Below are positions 32,724 through 42,586 of a stretch of DNA of 49,803 bases, piece after piece; position 1 is the stretch's first letter; every line of letters begins with the position of its first letter. A model generated the notes under the pieces. It had not been told where the DNA came from. It made no database searches and saw nothing but the letters and a program-made list of their open reading frames with translations. The stretch comes from Cytophagales bacterium (GTDB lineage Bacteria; Bacteroidota; Bacteroidia; Cytophagales; Cyclobacteriaceae). A program made the translations under genes and the position numbers. The stretch lies in the NCBI GenBank assembly GCA_016124425.1, contig WGNT01000014.1:1-49803 (forward strand), in the 5' to 3' direction.

Positions 32724-33383
32724 ATGATGAAGCTTAACAGATACTTGGAGCATACGATGCTGAAAGCAACCGCTACACAGCAAGAGATTGACGCGCTAAT
32801 TATAGATGCGGAAAAGTACAATTTTGCCTGCGTCTGCGTTCCTCCCTTTTGGGTGACCAAGGTAAAGCGGGAGCTGTTGGATACCGAAACGCTTGTAGTT
32901 ACGGTTGTGGGTTTTCCGCTAGGCAATACGACCACCGAAGCGAAGGTCTATGAAGCACAGCAAGCAATTCGGGACGGAGCAGATGAAATCGATATGGTGT
33001 GGTCACTCACAGCCTTCAAATCAGGTATGAACTGGCCGAAAATTGAATTGGCCAAAATGGCGTCAGTATGTCATGGATCGGAGAGAATGCTAAAGGTGAT
33101 CATTGAGACGGCCTACTTGGATAATAAAGAAATTATTCAGGCCTGTAAAATATGTGCCGATGCCGGAGTCGATTATGTCAAGACCTCATCGGGATTTGCG
33201 TCCGAAGGGGCAAACGTGAGCGATATCAAACTCATGCGACTACACCTCCCCGAAAGCGTAAAAATTAAAGCCAGTGGTGGGATTAGGGATCTGGAACGGA
33301 CCTTGCAACTCATAGATGCCGGTGCCGATCGCATAGGAACCAGTTACGGTCCTGAGATTATGGAGGCTTTCCTAAATTCCTAG
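32724..33383 (+). CDS. deoC: Deoxyribose-phosphate aldolase
   Basis: A 219-residue class I aldolase that splits 2-deoxyribose-5-phosphate into glyceraldehyde-3-phosphate and acetaldehyde. The Schiff-base lysine is Lys153 in DYVKTSSGF, the proton-relay Asp lies in DEIDMVW and the second active lysine in VKIKASGGIR. I start at 32724, where MMKLNRYLEHTMLKATATQQEI begins the family homology. The 39 residues upstream in the open frame look random and contain the promoter element. Length matches short bacterial DeoC. Confidence 0.93.
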   Translation: MMKLNRYLEHTMLKATATQQEIDALIIDAEKYNFACVCVPPFWVTKVKRELLDTETLVVTVVGFPLGNTTTEAKVYEAQQAIRDGADEIDMVWSLTAFKSGMNWPKIELAKMASVCHGSERMLKVIIETAYLDNKEIIQACKICADAGVDYVKTSSGFASEGANVSDIKLMRLHLPESVKIKASGGIRDLERTLQLIDAGADRIGTSYGPEIMEAFLNS

Positions 33384-33466
33384 CAAATATTCACCATCAC
33401 AAAGCTAATCAGCCGCGTTCACGTTTAAATCCCCCATCTCCCTTCCATGGATTTTTCTGTTGTCGG

Positions 33467-33484
33467 CAGGTAGGTACAGGTAGG
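33467..33484 (+). promoter_or_regulatory. Tandem CAGG element (divergent copy) upstream of DUF1549 gene
   Basis: CAGGTAGGTACAGGTAGG consists of two half-sites starting CAGG with a 10-bp period. It agrees with the elements before both susC genes at 13 of 18 positions. It lies 117 bp before the start at 33601. Confidence 0.4.
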
Positions 33485-33600
33485 TTTATTTGATAAAAAT
33501 AAATAGTATTGTATTCGAGGAGCAAACAGATGATTCTGGGGAGGAAACGATTGTCCTCTTGTTTTTGTTCTTAAAAAATAGGCATTTTACGAATTGAAAT

Positions 33601-36096
33601 ATGGATATGATAAAGGATAAGCAATTCAGACGATATGACACCTTCGCCTGTATAATTTCCTGCTGCATCATCTTCGCCTTTTCTATCGGGACGGCATATG
33701 GGGCGACTGAACAATCCGATGAACCTGTGTTCTGGTTGTGGCAGTTTTTAGGAAGATTACATCCGCTAGCCGTGCATTTTCCAGTCAGTCTTCTTGTGTT
33801 TGCGGCTTTTTTAGAATTGTTTACAATTGGAGACTTTCAGTCAAAGTTGCGGCCGGGGATCAATCTACTTGTATTGGCGGGGGTCGCTGGAGCGGTTATT
33901 TCCGTAGTACTTGGACTCTTGCTTGCCAATGTGGAAGAATACGGTGGAGACACCCTTTCTATTCACCAATGGACAGGAATAGCAACGGCGGTTTTGGGTT
34001 TGGTACTTTTGTATTTGCTTCGTCAGGTGACAAACAAAAGCAAGTTAGGTCTTGTATACTCCTATCGTGCCCTCTTGTTTTTTACAGGGATTGGTGTTTC
34101 TGTTGCCGGTCACTTTGGCGCGTCCCTCACGCATGGGGAAGAATACTTGACAAGCGTACTGCCATGGAACGAAGAATCTTCCTACGCAGCTGTAGACATG
34201 GATATTGATCTGGTTGCCTATCAGGCAGCGGAACTTAGCGAGGAGAAGCAAATCAAATTGGTAGGACAGGTAAGGGCCATCTTCGCCCACAACTGCTACA
34301 ATTGCCACAGCACCGCGAAAATTAAAGGTGAATTGCGGCTGGACGAAAAGGAACACATCTTCAAAGGAGGGGAATCAGGTGCTGTTATCATTCCTGGTGA
34401 TGCAGGAAAAAGTGATCTGGTTCGAAGGATAAACCTTCCCAAAAACCATAAAGATGCCATGCCTTCAAAAGGCAAAACCCTATCGAAGGCTGAGATCGCG
34501 GTGATAACCCTTTGGATAGATAAAGGAGCTCCATGGCCGGAGGGTGTGGAAAACCAAAGTGTCTACCGTGTCGCGGAACTGGCTCCAAGAATGCCTGCCA
34601 TTCCGGCGGCAAAGGCGGGCTTGGATAATCCTGTTGATTTATTTGTGGATGAATATTACAATCAACATGGTCAGTCATGGAAATCCCCCGTAGATGACAG
34701 AACATTTTTGAGAAGAATTTACCTTGACATCTTAGGCATATTGCCCTCTCCCAAGGAATACGAGGCCTTTGCCTCGGATCAGCAAGCTGATAAGCGGGAG
34801 GTTTGGGTCGAAAATTTGCTGGCGAGGAATGATGACTATGCCATTCATTGGATGACTTTCTGGAACGACGCCTTGCGCAACGACTACACTGGGACAGGAT
34901 ACATCACGAAGGGGCGCTTTGCCATCACCGATTGGCTATATACTTCTCTTAAGGAAAATAAGCCTTATGATCAGTTCGTTAAGCAATTACTGAATCCTGA
35001 CGAAAGGTCAAAGGGATTTATTGAAGGAATTCGGTGGCGCGGAGATGTAAATGCGAGCCAGGTGACTGAAATGCAGGCGGCACAGAATGTGGGGCAGGTA
35101 ATTTTGGGGTTAAACCTAAAATGTGCTTCCTGTCACGATAGCTTTATCAGCGACTGGAAATTAGAAGAGGCCTATGCATTTGCTAATATCTTTGCAGATA
35201 CCACGCTTGAGGTTAGCCGTTGTGAGACGCCCATAGGGAAAAAAGCCAGCACGAAACTGCTTTGGGAGGAACTGGGTGAAATCGACAGCACAGCCAATCG
35301 ATCTGAGAAGCTGAAGCAATTAGCCGACTTCTTGGTTCAGCCCGCAAACGGACGCATGTATCGAACTATCGTAAACAGGGTATGGAAGCAGCTTATGGGA
35401 CGTGGTCTGGTAGAACCTGCAGACGAAATGGATAATGAACCTTGGAGTCAGGACTTACTGGATTGGTTGGCGTCGGATTTTGTGAACAATGGATATGATT
35501 TGAAAGAACTTATCCGTAAGATTGCTTCCTCCAGAGCCTATCAGCAACCTTCGATTGGCTTTGATGATCCCCTAGCGCTTTCAGACGAGAATTACGTGTT
35601 TGAGGGTATGGTGAGAAGGCGGCTTACCGCAGAGCAGTTTTCGGATGCGGTTAGTAAAATAATCTATCCGTTATTTGAGGAGAAGCAGGTGAAGTACAAC
35701 CCGTTCCAGTTAGTTGCCTCGGAACAGCAGCAGTTGGAATATCCAAGGGCATCGTTAGTAGCAAATAACGAATTTCTTAAGGCCCTTGGTAGACCCAACA
35801 GGGAGATTGTATCTACGAGCCGCGACTCGCAGGCAAGCTTGCTTCAGGCGCTGGAACTCACCAATGGCGAGACCCTAAACGGAGCACTTATGGAAGGAGC
35901 TGCCCGATGGAAAGAAAAATATCCCGATGGAGATATTCTTATTCACGAAATCTACCGTCAGTTATATGGACGTGATCCCAAGCAAAACGAGTTCAATATT
36001 GCCGGTGAGGTACTTGGTGACGCACCTACGGTAGAGCAGATTCAAGATTTCTTTTGGGCATTATTACTCCTTCCCGAATTTCAGTTGATTTACTAG
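33601..36096 (+). CDS. DUF2231 membrane domain-cytochrome c-DUF1549/DUF1553 protein
   Basis: An 831-residue membrane protein of the planctomycete-cytochrome type. Residues about 15-185 hold membrane segments of the DUF2231 type (HPLAVHFPVSLLVFAAFLE, IHQWTGIATAVLG). A PSCyt1 cytochrome domain follows, with heme motif Cys232-Tyr-Asn-Cys235-His236. DUF1549 comes next (about 345-560) with a second CxxCH (Cys508 to His512), and DUF1553 (about 590-825) last. The function is unknown; such proteins are paired with DUF1501 proteins, as here, and linked by context to polysaccharide degradation in Planctomycetes. Only 20 bp separate it from the DUF1501 gene. Confidence 0.87.
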   Translation: MDMIKDKQFRRYDTFACIISCCIIFAFSIGTAYGATEQSDEPVFWLWQFLGRLHPLAVHFPVSLLVFAAFLELFTIGDFQSKLRPGINLLVLAGVAGAVISVVLGLLLANVEEYGGDTLSIHQWTGIATAVLGLVLLYLLRQVTNKSKLGLVYSYRALLFFTGIGVSVAGHFGASLTHGEEYLTSVLPWNEESSYAAVDMDIDLVAYQAAELSEEKQIKLVGQVRAIFAHNCYNCHSTAKIKGELRLDEKEHIFKGGESGAVIIPGDAGKSDLVRRINLPKNHKDAMPSKGKTLSKAEIAVITLWIDKGAPWPEGVENQSVYRVAELAPRMPAIPAAKAGLDNPVDLFVDEYYNQHGQSWKSPVDDRTFLRRIYLDILGILPSPKEYEAFASDQQADKREVWVENLLARNDDYAIHWMTFWNDALRNDYTGTGYITKGRFAITDWLYTSLKENKPYDQFVKQLLNPDERSKGFIEGIRWRGDVNASQVTEMQAAQNVGQVILGLNLKCASCHDSFISDWKLEEAYAFANIFADTTLEVSRCETPIGKKASTKLLWEELGEIDSTANRSEKLKQLADFLVQPANGRMYRTIVNRVWKQLMGRGLVEPADEMDNEPWSQDLLDWLASDFVNNGYDLKELIRKIASSRAYQQPSIGFDDPLALSDENYVFEGMVRRRLTAEQFSDAVSKIIYPLFEEKQVKYNPFQLVASEQQQLEYPRASLVANNEFLKALGRPNREIVSTSRDSQASLLQALELTNGETLNGALMEGAARWKEKYPDGDILIHEIYRQLYGRDPKQNEFNIAGEVLGDAPTVEQIQDFFWALLLLPEFQLIY

Positions 36097-36116
36097 ATTA
36101 GCTTAAAATAAACCTT

Positions 36117-37544
36117 ATGAAGACAGATTGGAAGCGACGAGATTTTCTGAAAAAGAGCAGCGCAGCAGCAATTGCAACAATGGGGATGGGTACTCCCTTC
36201 ACAAGCTTGCTTTCCTCCTGTACTGGCCCTAAGGGAATGCCCTCCACTGCGGACAGCGTGATCCTGTTATTTATGGCAGGTGGAATGGCACATACAGAAA
36301 CCTTTGATCCTAAAAAATTCACACCTTTTCGCAAAGGGATGGAATCCAAGGAAGTGTTAAGCACCTTCGCCTCGGTCCCTACCGCGTTGGACGGAATTCA
36401 CTTTTCTGAAGGTTTGGAAAACATCGGACAAATCATGGACAGGGGGACGTTGATCCGTTCCTATGTCGCAGCAGATTTAGGCCATATCTTGCATACACGA
36501 CATCAATACCATTGGCATACCTGCTATGAACCCCCTCAGTCCGTGTTGGTGCCGCATATGGGCTCTTGGGTAGCAAAAGAACTCGGCCCTTTGAATCCGG
36601 TGATTCCGCCCTTTATAAATATCAATCAGCGATTTACCGTGGGCGAGGGCGAGGAACTTAAAGCCTTCCACAGCGCGGGATTTCTTGGGAGCGAATACGG
36701 GCCCTTTTTGATTCCGGACCCAACGGGCGGGCTTGAAAGTGTCAGGCCACCGGTAGGGATGAACACGAAGCGATTTGAATCCCGAAATCAGCTCTATGAG
36801 CGGATGGTTCAGGAAAGTGCTATGGGCGAGTTTGGGAGTGATTACCAAAAAGAGTCTTTGAAGCGTTCCATGGAACAGGCCTATATCTTGCTTAACTCGC
36901 CTGAAGCCAAGGCGTTTGACCTCACGGAAGAGCCGAAGGAGAAGTATGATATTTATAATACCGGTCGATTCGGATTAGGCTGTCTGATGGCCCGCAGGTT
37001 GATAGATCAGGGTGCGCGCTTTATCAGTGTGACCACGGAGTATGAGCCCTTCTTTGGCTGGGATACGCATGAAAACGGCCATACCCGCCTGGTTGATATG
37101 AAAAAGATGATCGATGCCCCTATTGCGCAATTGATAAAGGACCTAGATGAAAGTGGGCGATTGGATCGGACAATGGTTATTCTCGCAAGTGAATTCAGCA
37201 GGGATATGATGACCGAGGGTCGTCCGGACCTGAAGGTGAAGGATCAGGTGGTGGTTCCCGATTTTATTGAAGATATGAAAAATTACGGCATGCACCGCCA
37301 CTTTACGGATGGTTGCTCCATGTTGATGTTTGGTGGGGGGATTAAACGGGGTCATGTGTTTGGAAAAACAGCCGATGAGCGCCCCTGCAAAACCGTTGAA
37401 AATCCCATCAAAATCGATAGTGTGCATCAGACCATGTACCACGCTTTGGGCATAGATCCGGAAAAACACTATGAGATCGAAAAACGGCCCTTTTATACCA
37501 CGCCCGATGGTTTGGGAAAACCCGTAATGGATTTGCTTGCGTAG
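36117..37544 (+). CDS. DUF1501 protein (sulfatase-like fold), Tat-exported
   Basis: A 475-residue protein with a twin-arginine signal (WKRRDFLKKSSAAAIATMG). The body resembles the alkaline phosphatase/sulfatase fold: DSVILLFMAGGMAHTETFDPK at the start (nucleophile region, no sulfatase Cys motif), FFGWDTHENG in the middle and TMVILASEFSRD near the end. DUF1501 proteins accompany DUF1549/DUF1553 partners in Planctomycetes and Bacteroidota; no reaction is firmly known. The 20-bp gap after the DUF1549 gene implies co-expression and joint work in the periplasm. Confidence 0.9.
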   Translation: MKTDWKRRDFLKKSSAAAIATMGMGTPFTSLLSSCTGPKGMPSTADSVILLFMAGGMAHTETFDPKKFTPFRKGMESKEVLSTFASVPTALDGIHFSEGLENIGQIMDRGTLIRSYVAADLGHILHTRHQYHWHTCYEPPQSVLVPHMGSWVAKELGPLNPVIPPFININQRFTVGEGEELKAFHSAGFLGSEYGPFLIPDPTGGLESVRPPVGMNTKRFESRNQLYERMVQESAMGEFGSDYQKESLKRSMEQAYILLNSPEAKAFDLTEEPKEKYDIYNTGRFGLGCLMARRLIDQGARFISVTTEYEPFFGWDTHENGHTRLVDMKKMIDAPIAQLIKDLDESGRLDRTMVILASEFSRDMMTEGRPDLKVKDQVVVPDFIEDMKNYGMHRHFTDGCSMLMFGGGIKRGHVFGKTADERPCKTVENPIKIDSVHQTMYHALGIDPEKHYEIEKRPFYTTPDGLGKPVMDLLA

Positions 37545-37702
37545 CTATTCGGCAATAAAATTGTAAATTGTCTGTTGGAATAGAAACATACCATGGGAAG
37601 ATCAATAGCTAATTGGTTTGGATGATCCTTTTCTCTTAAACCACAAATAAAAAAGAAATTTGAAAAAAATTATCCACAGAAATAACCCCAACAAGCAAGC
37701 TT

Positions 37703-38770
37703 ATGAAAAACGAAAATAACCACCGAAGAGCTTTTTTAAAAAAAACAGGAGTAGCGGTTCTTGCGGGTGCAGTGGCGCCAACCATCATTATCAATAAAAC
37801 CCATGCTATGAGAAAAGAAACAATATTAGGACATGGTTCACATCGATACCGTGTAATTGAAGGATGGGGCGTGTTAGATGCCGGAAAAAATCCCGTCAAC
37901 GACTGCCACGAAATGGTTGAGGATTCCAAAGGCAGGTTGATTATGCTTACCAATGAGACCAAAAACAATATCTTGATATACGATAAGTCGGGAAAGCTTT
38001 TGGAAAGCTGGGGAACCACTTATCCGGGTGCACACGGGCTTACCTTGAGTAATGAAGGTGGCGAACAGTTTTTGTTTATCACCGACACCGCCCGTCATCA
38101 GGTAATCAAGACAGACCTGAAAGGCAAGGAAGTCCTGAAACTGGATTATCCGCGGGAAACCGGCAAGTACGACTTTCCTAACCAGTTTGTGCCCACAGAG
38201 ACAGCCATCAATCCGGCCAATGGGGACATTTACGTGGTAGATGGATATGGGAAAAACCATGTGATGCAGTATAATACAAAAGGTGAGCTGATCCGACACT
38301 TTGGTGGTTCTGGTGCTACCGACGATACCTTTAACTGCTGCCATGGAATCGTAGTAGATACGCGGGTAAAGAATAATCCAACCTTATTTATTACAGATCG
38401 CGCCAACATGCAATATAAGCGGTTTACATTGGATGGAAAACACTTGAAAACCATTCCCATGCCGGGTTCATTTGTTTGTAGACCTGTCTTAAAGGGGGAT
38501 AACATCTATGCCGCTGTTTACCGCAGTACCACGCAGGAATATCCGAATTCCGGATACATTACTATTTTGGATGCCAATGACAAGGTAATTTCCACTCCGG
38601 GGGGAACAGCACCGGAATATGTAGGGGGAAAATTGCAGGAGCAGCGTAAGGACCGATCCTTTATGGGCTTTATGCATCCGCATGATGTTTGTGTGGATGG
38701 AGATGGTAGTATCTATGTGCCTCAGTGGGCATCGAAGAAAACATATCCGGTTAAGTTGGAGCGTGTATAG
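37703..38770 (+). CDS. Tat-exported NHL/6-bladed beta-propeller protein
   Basis: A 355-residue protein with a twin-arginine signal (NHRRAFLKKTGVAVLAGAVAP). The mature part carries NHL-type propeller repeats: NDCHEMVEDSKGRLIMLTNE, HGLTLSNEGGEQFLFITDTARHQVIKTDLKGKEVLKL, AINPANGDIYVVDGYGKNHVMQYNTKGELIRHFGG, and the last, HPHDVCVDGDGSIYVPQWASKKTYPVKLERV. Propellers of this kind in peptidylglycine-lyase-like or lactonase-like proteins bind metals through the His residues at the blade centres; His in HEMVED, CCHGIVVD and HPHDVCVD could do so here. The true role is unknown. It ends the DUF1549/DUF1501 group. Confidence 0.82.
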   Translation: MKNENNHRRAFLKKTGVAVLAGAVAPTIIINKTHAMRKETILGHGSHRYRVIEGWGVLDAGKNPVNDCHEMVEDSKGRLIMLTNETKNNILIYDKSGKLLESWGTTYPGAHGLTLSNEGGEQFLFITDTARHQVIKTDLKGKEVLKLDYPRETGKYDFPNQFVPTETAINPANGDIYVVDGYGKNHVMQYNTKGELIRHFGGSGATDDTFNCCHGIVVDTRVKNNPTLFITDRANMQYKRFTLDGKHLKTIPMPGSFVCRPVLKGDNIYAAVYRSTTQEYPNSGYITILDANDKVISTPGGTAPEYVGGKLQEQRKDRSFMGFMHPHDVCVDGDGSIYVPQWASKKTYPVKLERV

Positions 38771-38800
38771 GAGAACGTACTTAGTTAAAACATGTTTGAA

Positions 38801-38832
38801 GGGGTGCGCTATTGACCGCACCCCGTTTTTTT
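38801..38832 (+). terminator. Rho-independent terminator after the DUF1501/propeller group
   Basis: GGGGTGCG (38801-38808) pairs with CGCACCCC (38817-38824) around an 8-base loop and is followed by GTTTTTTT. It lies 31 bp after the propeller gene stop. Confidence 0.88.
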
Positions 38833-38867
38833 GGATGTAACCCTACTTTTTCTTCAATCACTAGGTA

Positions 38868-39339
38868 TCAAAGGTCAAATAGATAAATCGTCCTATTCAG
38901 TGACCACACCCGATTGAACCATCTGTCTGAACCAAAGAAAATAGGTTCTGACGTATCAGGGTCTAAAACCCAATGTTTTTTCATCAGCGGTGCGAGGCCG
39001 TGGTAATAGCGAAGATCTACCGGAATATCTTGGTCACCGTTTTCATAGTGTTGTTTATTTCAGTTCAAATAGAATATCGATTAAAGTGACTTCGAGCGCT
39101 CCTCCTAACTCCTTTTCCAGCTTAAGTCAGCGGTAAGCGTAGCGATCAACAGTCTGCTATGATGGTTGGATGCCATTTGCGGTTTACTGAAAAACAACCC
39201 GCTTCATTTCTATTGGTAGCTTTGACACTCCGTCCGCTACAATGTAATTAATAAGTCCCGCAACAGTCTTATTTGAGCGGTAATAGATGGATTTGTGAGG
39301 TGAGATTTGTCTGTAAAGTTTAATGATCGGATGGTTTTA
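38868..39339 (-). pseudogene. Remnant of an unidentified gene, broken by stops and a frameshift
   Basis: Read on the minus strand, three protein-like pieces line up. The 50-codon stretch at 39187-39336 includes HKSIYYRSNKTVAGLINYIV and KLPIEMKRVVFQ. A middle part near 39065-39130 reads KLEKELGGALEVTLIDILFE. A 63-codon stretch with stop at 38868-39059 includes DIPVDLRYYHGLAPLMKKHW, DPDTSEPIFFGSDRWFNRVW and NRTIYLFDL. Several in-frame stops separate the first two pieces, and a one-base shift separates the middle from the last. No start codon or intact frame exists. I cannot name the family; the composition is clearly that of a real protein C-terminus. It suggests decay of a gene once divergent from susC 1. 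Confidence 0.62.
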
Positions 39340-39401
39340 GTTTGAAATAGCAAATAAATGGGTGATTAATAATTTTTTGTCAATACGAAATATCAAAAAA
39401 G

Positions 39402-39419
39402 CAGGATAGTACAGGATGG
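39402..39419 (+). promoter_or_regulatory. Tandem CAGG element upstream of susC 1
   Basis: CAGGATAGTACAGGATGG holds two half-sites CAGGAT with a 10-bp period, 76 bp before the susC start. It matches the element before susC 2 at 17 of 18 positions, so it is a likely binding site of a shared regulator. Confidence 0.65.
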
Positions 39420-39494
39420 GGTTTGAGTATTTCTTTTGTTACTTGATAGATTATTATGCTAACGAAGATTAACAAACTCAAAATTAATTCTAGT

Positions 39495-42400
39495 ATGAAA
39501 AAAGTTTACGAACAGCGTATTCGGGGACGTTTGGTGAGTCTCTGCTGTATTTTCTTGCTTTTTGTTTCCCCGCTGCTTGCACAGCAGGGAAATCAAGTCA
39601 CCGGCAAGATTGTTTCTGAGGAAGATACAGAGCCAATTCCAGGGGTTTCTGTTTTAGTGAAAGGTACCAACAGGGGTACGGTGACCAACATGGATGGTGA
39701 ATTCACCATTCAGGCAAGCGGGGGAGAGGTCCTTACAGTAAGCTTTATTGGCTTTCAAACCAAGGAGGTTGCTGTCACCGCTGGTCAAACGAGCTATGAG
39801 ATTTCGCTCGCCTCGTCCATAGGCGACTTGGGTGAGGTGGTAGTCGTTGGATATGGCTCTCAGCGACGGGCTGACATTACCTCCGCCGTATCGGTTATCA
39901 ACATGGAAAATATCGGTGATGTTCCAACAACCAACGCTACACGGCTTCTTCAGGGACAGGCTGCGGGGGTTCAAGTAAGACAGCGTTCTGGAAGACCGGG
40001 AGAGGAGATGGAGATTACCATCCGTGGACTTGGTTCATTGGGTGCAGGCAGTCAGCCTTTATTTGTTGTGGATGGGTTTCCGATAGGCACGTCCCTAGGG
40101 CAAAACCTAAACCCCGCAGATATCGAGAGCATTACGGTGCTAAAGGATGCTGCGTCGACTGCGATTTATGGAGCCCGGGGGTCCAATGGGGTTATCCTGA
40201 TCACTACCAAATCTGCGAAAGAGGGTAAGGTAGGGATAGATTTTGTAGTCAATCACGGTTTTGCTAATATCCCCGATTCCAGGCGGACGAAAATGATGAA
40301 CGGCGTGGAGTTTGCCAGATTCAAAAAGGAAAGCTTTGAAGACCGCATCCGCTATTTTCAGAACCGGGAGCCTGCTTTGGAAGAAGTTCCCTTGGAATTT
40401 AGATTTCCTGAGCAGACGCAGCACAATACCGACTGGTTTCAGGAGATCATGAACCAAAATGCGCAGTTTTCCAACTACAATGCCACGTTGACTTCCGGTA
40501 AGGGAGATATCAGATCCTTGATCTCGGTGGGATATATCAAACAGGAAGGCGCCGTTTTGAACACTGATTTTGACAGGTTTAACGTCCGGGCAAATCTAGA
40601 CGGAAAGGTTACCGAATGGTTGAGCATGGGCTGGAATATAGCCGCTTCCCATTCACGGGAAAATTATGCATCGACGGATGGTAGGGATGCCTTGATCGGC
40701 CGCGCTTTATGGGCAGACCCGAGGTATCCGGTATATAACGAAGACGGATCATACAATACGTACATCGGGGGAACCAACGGTGTATTTGGAACGGCCAATT
40801 TGGTTCAGGAGCTAAATGAGATGGAACGTACGCTGAACACCAACAACATCCTTTCCAACGGGTATTTGGAATTTAGCTTTTTGAAAGACTTCAAATTCCG
40901 TACATCTGTAAACGCAACGCTAATAGGGACTGAGCAAAAGGAATATCGTCCTTCAACCCTTGCGGGAACAGGATTTAACCAACCACCTCCAAGAGAAGCA
41001 AACTTAATTCAGCGGGCGGACAATATGATTAATATTGCGGCCGACCAGTTACTTTCTTATAGCAAAGTATTGGGAGATCACCGTGTAGAGGGCTTGTTGG
41101 GTTATTCTGCTCAGGAAGAAACCTTCAAAAGGCTACAGGGCAATGGAAATGACTTTCCAAACGATGTAACCCGATATTTAAATTCAGCTATTCGTCAGAC
41201 TTCTAGTTCGGGAGAAAATTCCTGGAGTCTATTGGCATACTTTGCAAGGGCAAACTATTCGTTCAAAGACCGTTATTTGTTTTCAGCTTCCATGCGCCGA
41301 GAAGGAAGCTCCAGATTTGGTGCAAACAATAAATGGGGTAATTTCCCAGCATTCTCAGCAGGATGGAGGGTGTCAGAGGAATCTTTTATGCCTCAAACGA
41401 CCTGGATAACAGATTTGAAAGTAAGAGGCAGCTACGGAATCACCGGAAATAACGCCATCGGGAATTATTCCAGCTTGTCAAACATGGCGGTATCGAACTA
41501 TGTATTGGGGGGCAATATTGCTAACGGACAGCGTTTGGCTAACTTCGCCAACGCTAACTTAGGTTGGGAACAGTCAGAACAGACCGATATTGGATTGGAT
41601 TTGGCCATGTTTGACAACCGGCTGATTTTTACTGCCGAATATTATAGCAGGCTTACAAATGACATGCTTCTCTCCGTGGAGATGCCAATAGTCTCTGGAT
41701 TTGGATCATCATTGGATAACGTGGGCAAAGTTAGAAACCGGGGAGTGGAATTAGCCTTGGATTACCGAACCCGAATCAGCCAAGTTAACATCAGGAGCAA
41801 CCTAAATTTCACCTTGAACAGGAACGAGGTATTGGAAATCAGAGGGGATAATGATGAGATCTGGTCAGGTGGCTTCTACAGCGTATACAACGTCTCCAAA
41901 GCTGGACGTCCTATGGCCATGTTGCATGGATTTAGGATGGTCGGAATCTTTAATACTGAGGAAGAAATTGACGCATGGCCTACACAGGACGGTGCTATTC
42001 CGGGTACATACAAATATTTTGATGCTAACGGAGATGGGGTGATATCCTACGACCAGAAAGACATGATTGAGATTGGTAATCCGCATCCTGATTATATCAT
42101 CAACATGACCTTGGGCGGCGATTACCGCAGCTTTGATTTCAATATTCTGTTTACAGGAGCATTTAACTACGATGTAATGCGGAATATTGAAGCCACCACA
42201 ATGAATATGGACGGCGTTTTCAACATTCTTCACTCCGGTATAAACCGTTGGAGGTCTGCCGAAAACCCCGGTGACGGAGTTGGTGCTACTACAAACACCT
42301 GGAAATGGCAGCGGGAATCCAATTCACGGTATATCTATGATGCGACACATGTTTGGCTTAGAAATGTTAGCTTAGGATATGCCATTCCGAAAAACCCGGT

Positions 42401-42569
42401 CATTCCAAATGCAAGGCTTTTTGTAAGTGCGGAGAATTTGTTCCTATTTACTTCCTATCCAGGTTCAAACCCAGAAGTCAACAGAAGAGGTGGCATCAAT
42501 ATCGGTGTGGATGATGAGAGTTATCCTATACCAAGAACCTTCACTTTAGGCGCTTCCATTAAGTTTTAA
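39495..42569 (+). CDS. SusC/RagA-family TonB-dependent outer-membrane transporter 1
   Basis: A 1024-residue outer-membrane protein that imports oligosaccharides or other large nutrients together with its SusD. After a signal peptide (ends LLAQ) comes a CarboxypepD_reg-like domain (GKIVSEEDTEPIPGVSVLVKG through SFIGFQT), the SusC signature GEVVVVGYGSQRR, and the plug domain (RLLQGQAAGVQV, GSLGAGSQPLFVVDGFP, KDAASTAIYGARGSNGVILI). The barrel ends in PRTFTLGASIKF with the terminal Phe. The Met at 39495 is preferred to 39456 because it starts the signal peptide. SusD 1 follows after 17 bp. Substrate is not deducible. Confidence 0.94.
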   Translation: MKKVYEQRIRGRLVSLCCIFLLFVSPLLAQQGNQVTGKIVSEEDTEPIPGVSVLVKGTNRGTVTNMDGEFTIQASGGEVLTVSFIGFQTKEVAVTAGQTSYEISLASSIGDLGEVVVVGYGSQRRADITSAVSVINMENIGDVPTTNATRLLQGQAAGVQVRQRSGRPGEEMEITIRGLGSLGAGSQPLFVVDGFPIGTSLGQNLNPADIESITVLKDAASTAIYGARGSNGVILITTKSAKEGKVGIDFVVNHGFANIPDSRRTKMMNGVEFARFKKESFEDRIRYFQNREPALEEVPLEFRFPEQTQHNTDWFQEIMNQNAQFSNYNATLTSGKGDIRSLISVGYIKQEGAVLNTDFDRFNVRANLDGKVTEWLSMGWNIAASHSRENYASTDGRDALIGRALWADPRYPVYNEDGSYNTYIGGTNGVFGTANLVQELNEMERTLNTNNILSNGYLEFSFLKDFKFRTSVNATLIGTEQKEYRPSTLAGTGFNQPPPREANLIQRADNMINIAADQLLSYSKVLGDHRVEGLLGYSAQEETFKRLQGNGNDFPNDVTRYLNSAIRQTSSSGENSWSLLAYFARANYSFKDRYLFSASMRREGSSRFGANNKWGNFPAFSAGWRVSEESFMPQTTWITDLKVRGSYGITGNNAIGNYSSLSNMAVSNYVLGGNIANGQRLANFANANLGWEQSEQTDIGLDLAMFDNRLIFTAEYYSRLTNDMLLSVEMPIVSGFGSSLDNVGKVRNRGVELALDYRTRISQVNIRSNLNFTLNRNEVLEIRGDNDEIWSGGFYSVYNVSKAGRPMAMLHGFRMVGIFNTEEEIDAWPTQDGAIPGTYKYFDANGDGVISYDQKDMIEIGNPHPDYIINMTLGGDYRSFDFNILFTGAFNYDVMRNIEATTMNMDGVFNILHSGINRWRSAENPGDGVGATTNTWKWQRESNSRYIYDATHVWLRNVSLGYAIPKNPVIPNARLFVSAENLFLFTSYPGSNPEVNRRGGINIGVDDESYPIPRTFTLGASIKF

Positions 42570-42586
42570 TTCCAATCCTAGCAGAC

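Larger units (their letters stand above)
38771..39494. other. Intergenic region before susC 1 with terminator, gene remnant and tandem element
   Basis: This stretch has no intact gene. It contains the terminator at 38801-38832, a broken minus-strand reading frame at 38868-39339 and the regulatory CAGG element at 39402-39419. The first 75 bp before the chosen susC start (39420-39494) should hold its promoter. Confidence 0.7.

Noticed and set aside
39456..39494. Start of susC 1 at the earlier Met
   Set aside because: The 13 extra residues come before a complete signal peptide that starts with Met-Lys-Lys at 39495; the earlier start cannot be fully excluded.
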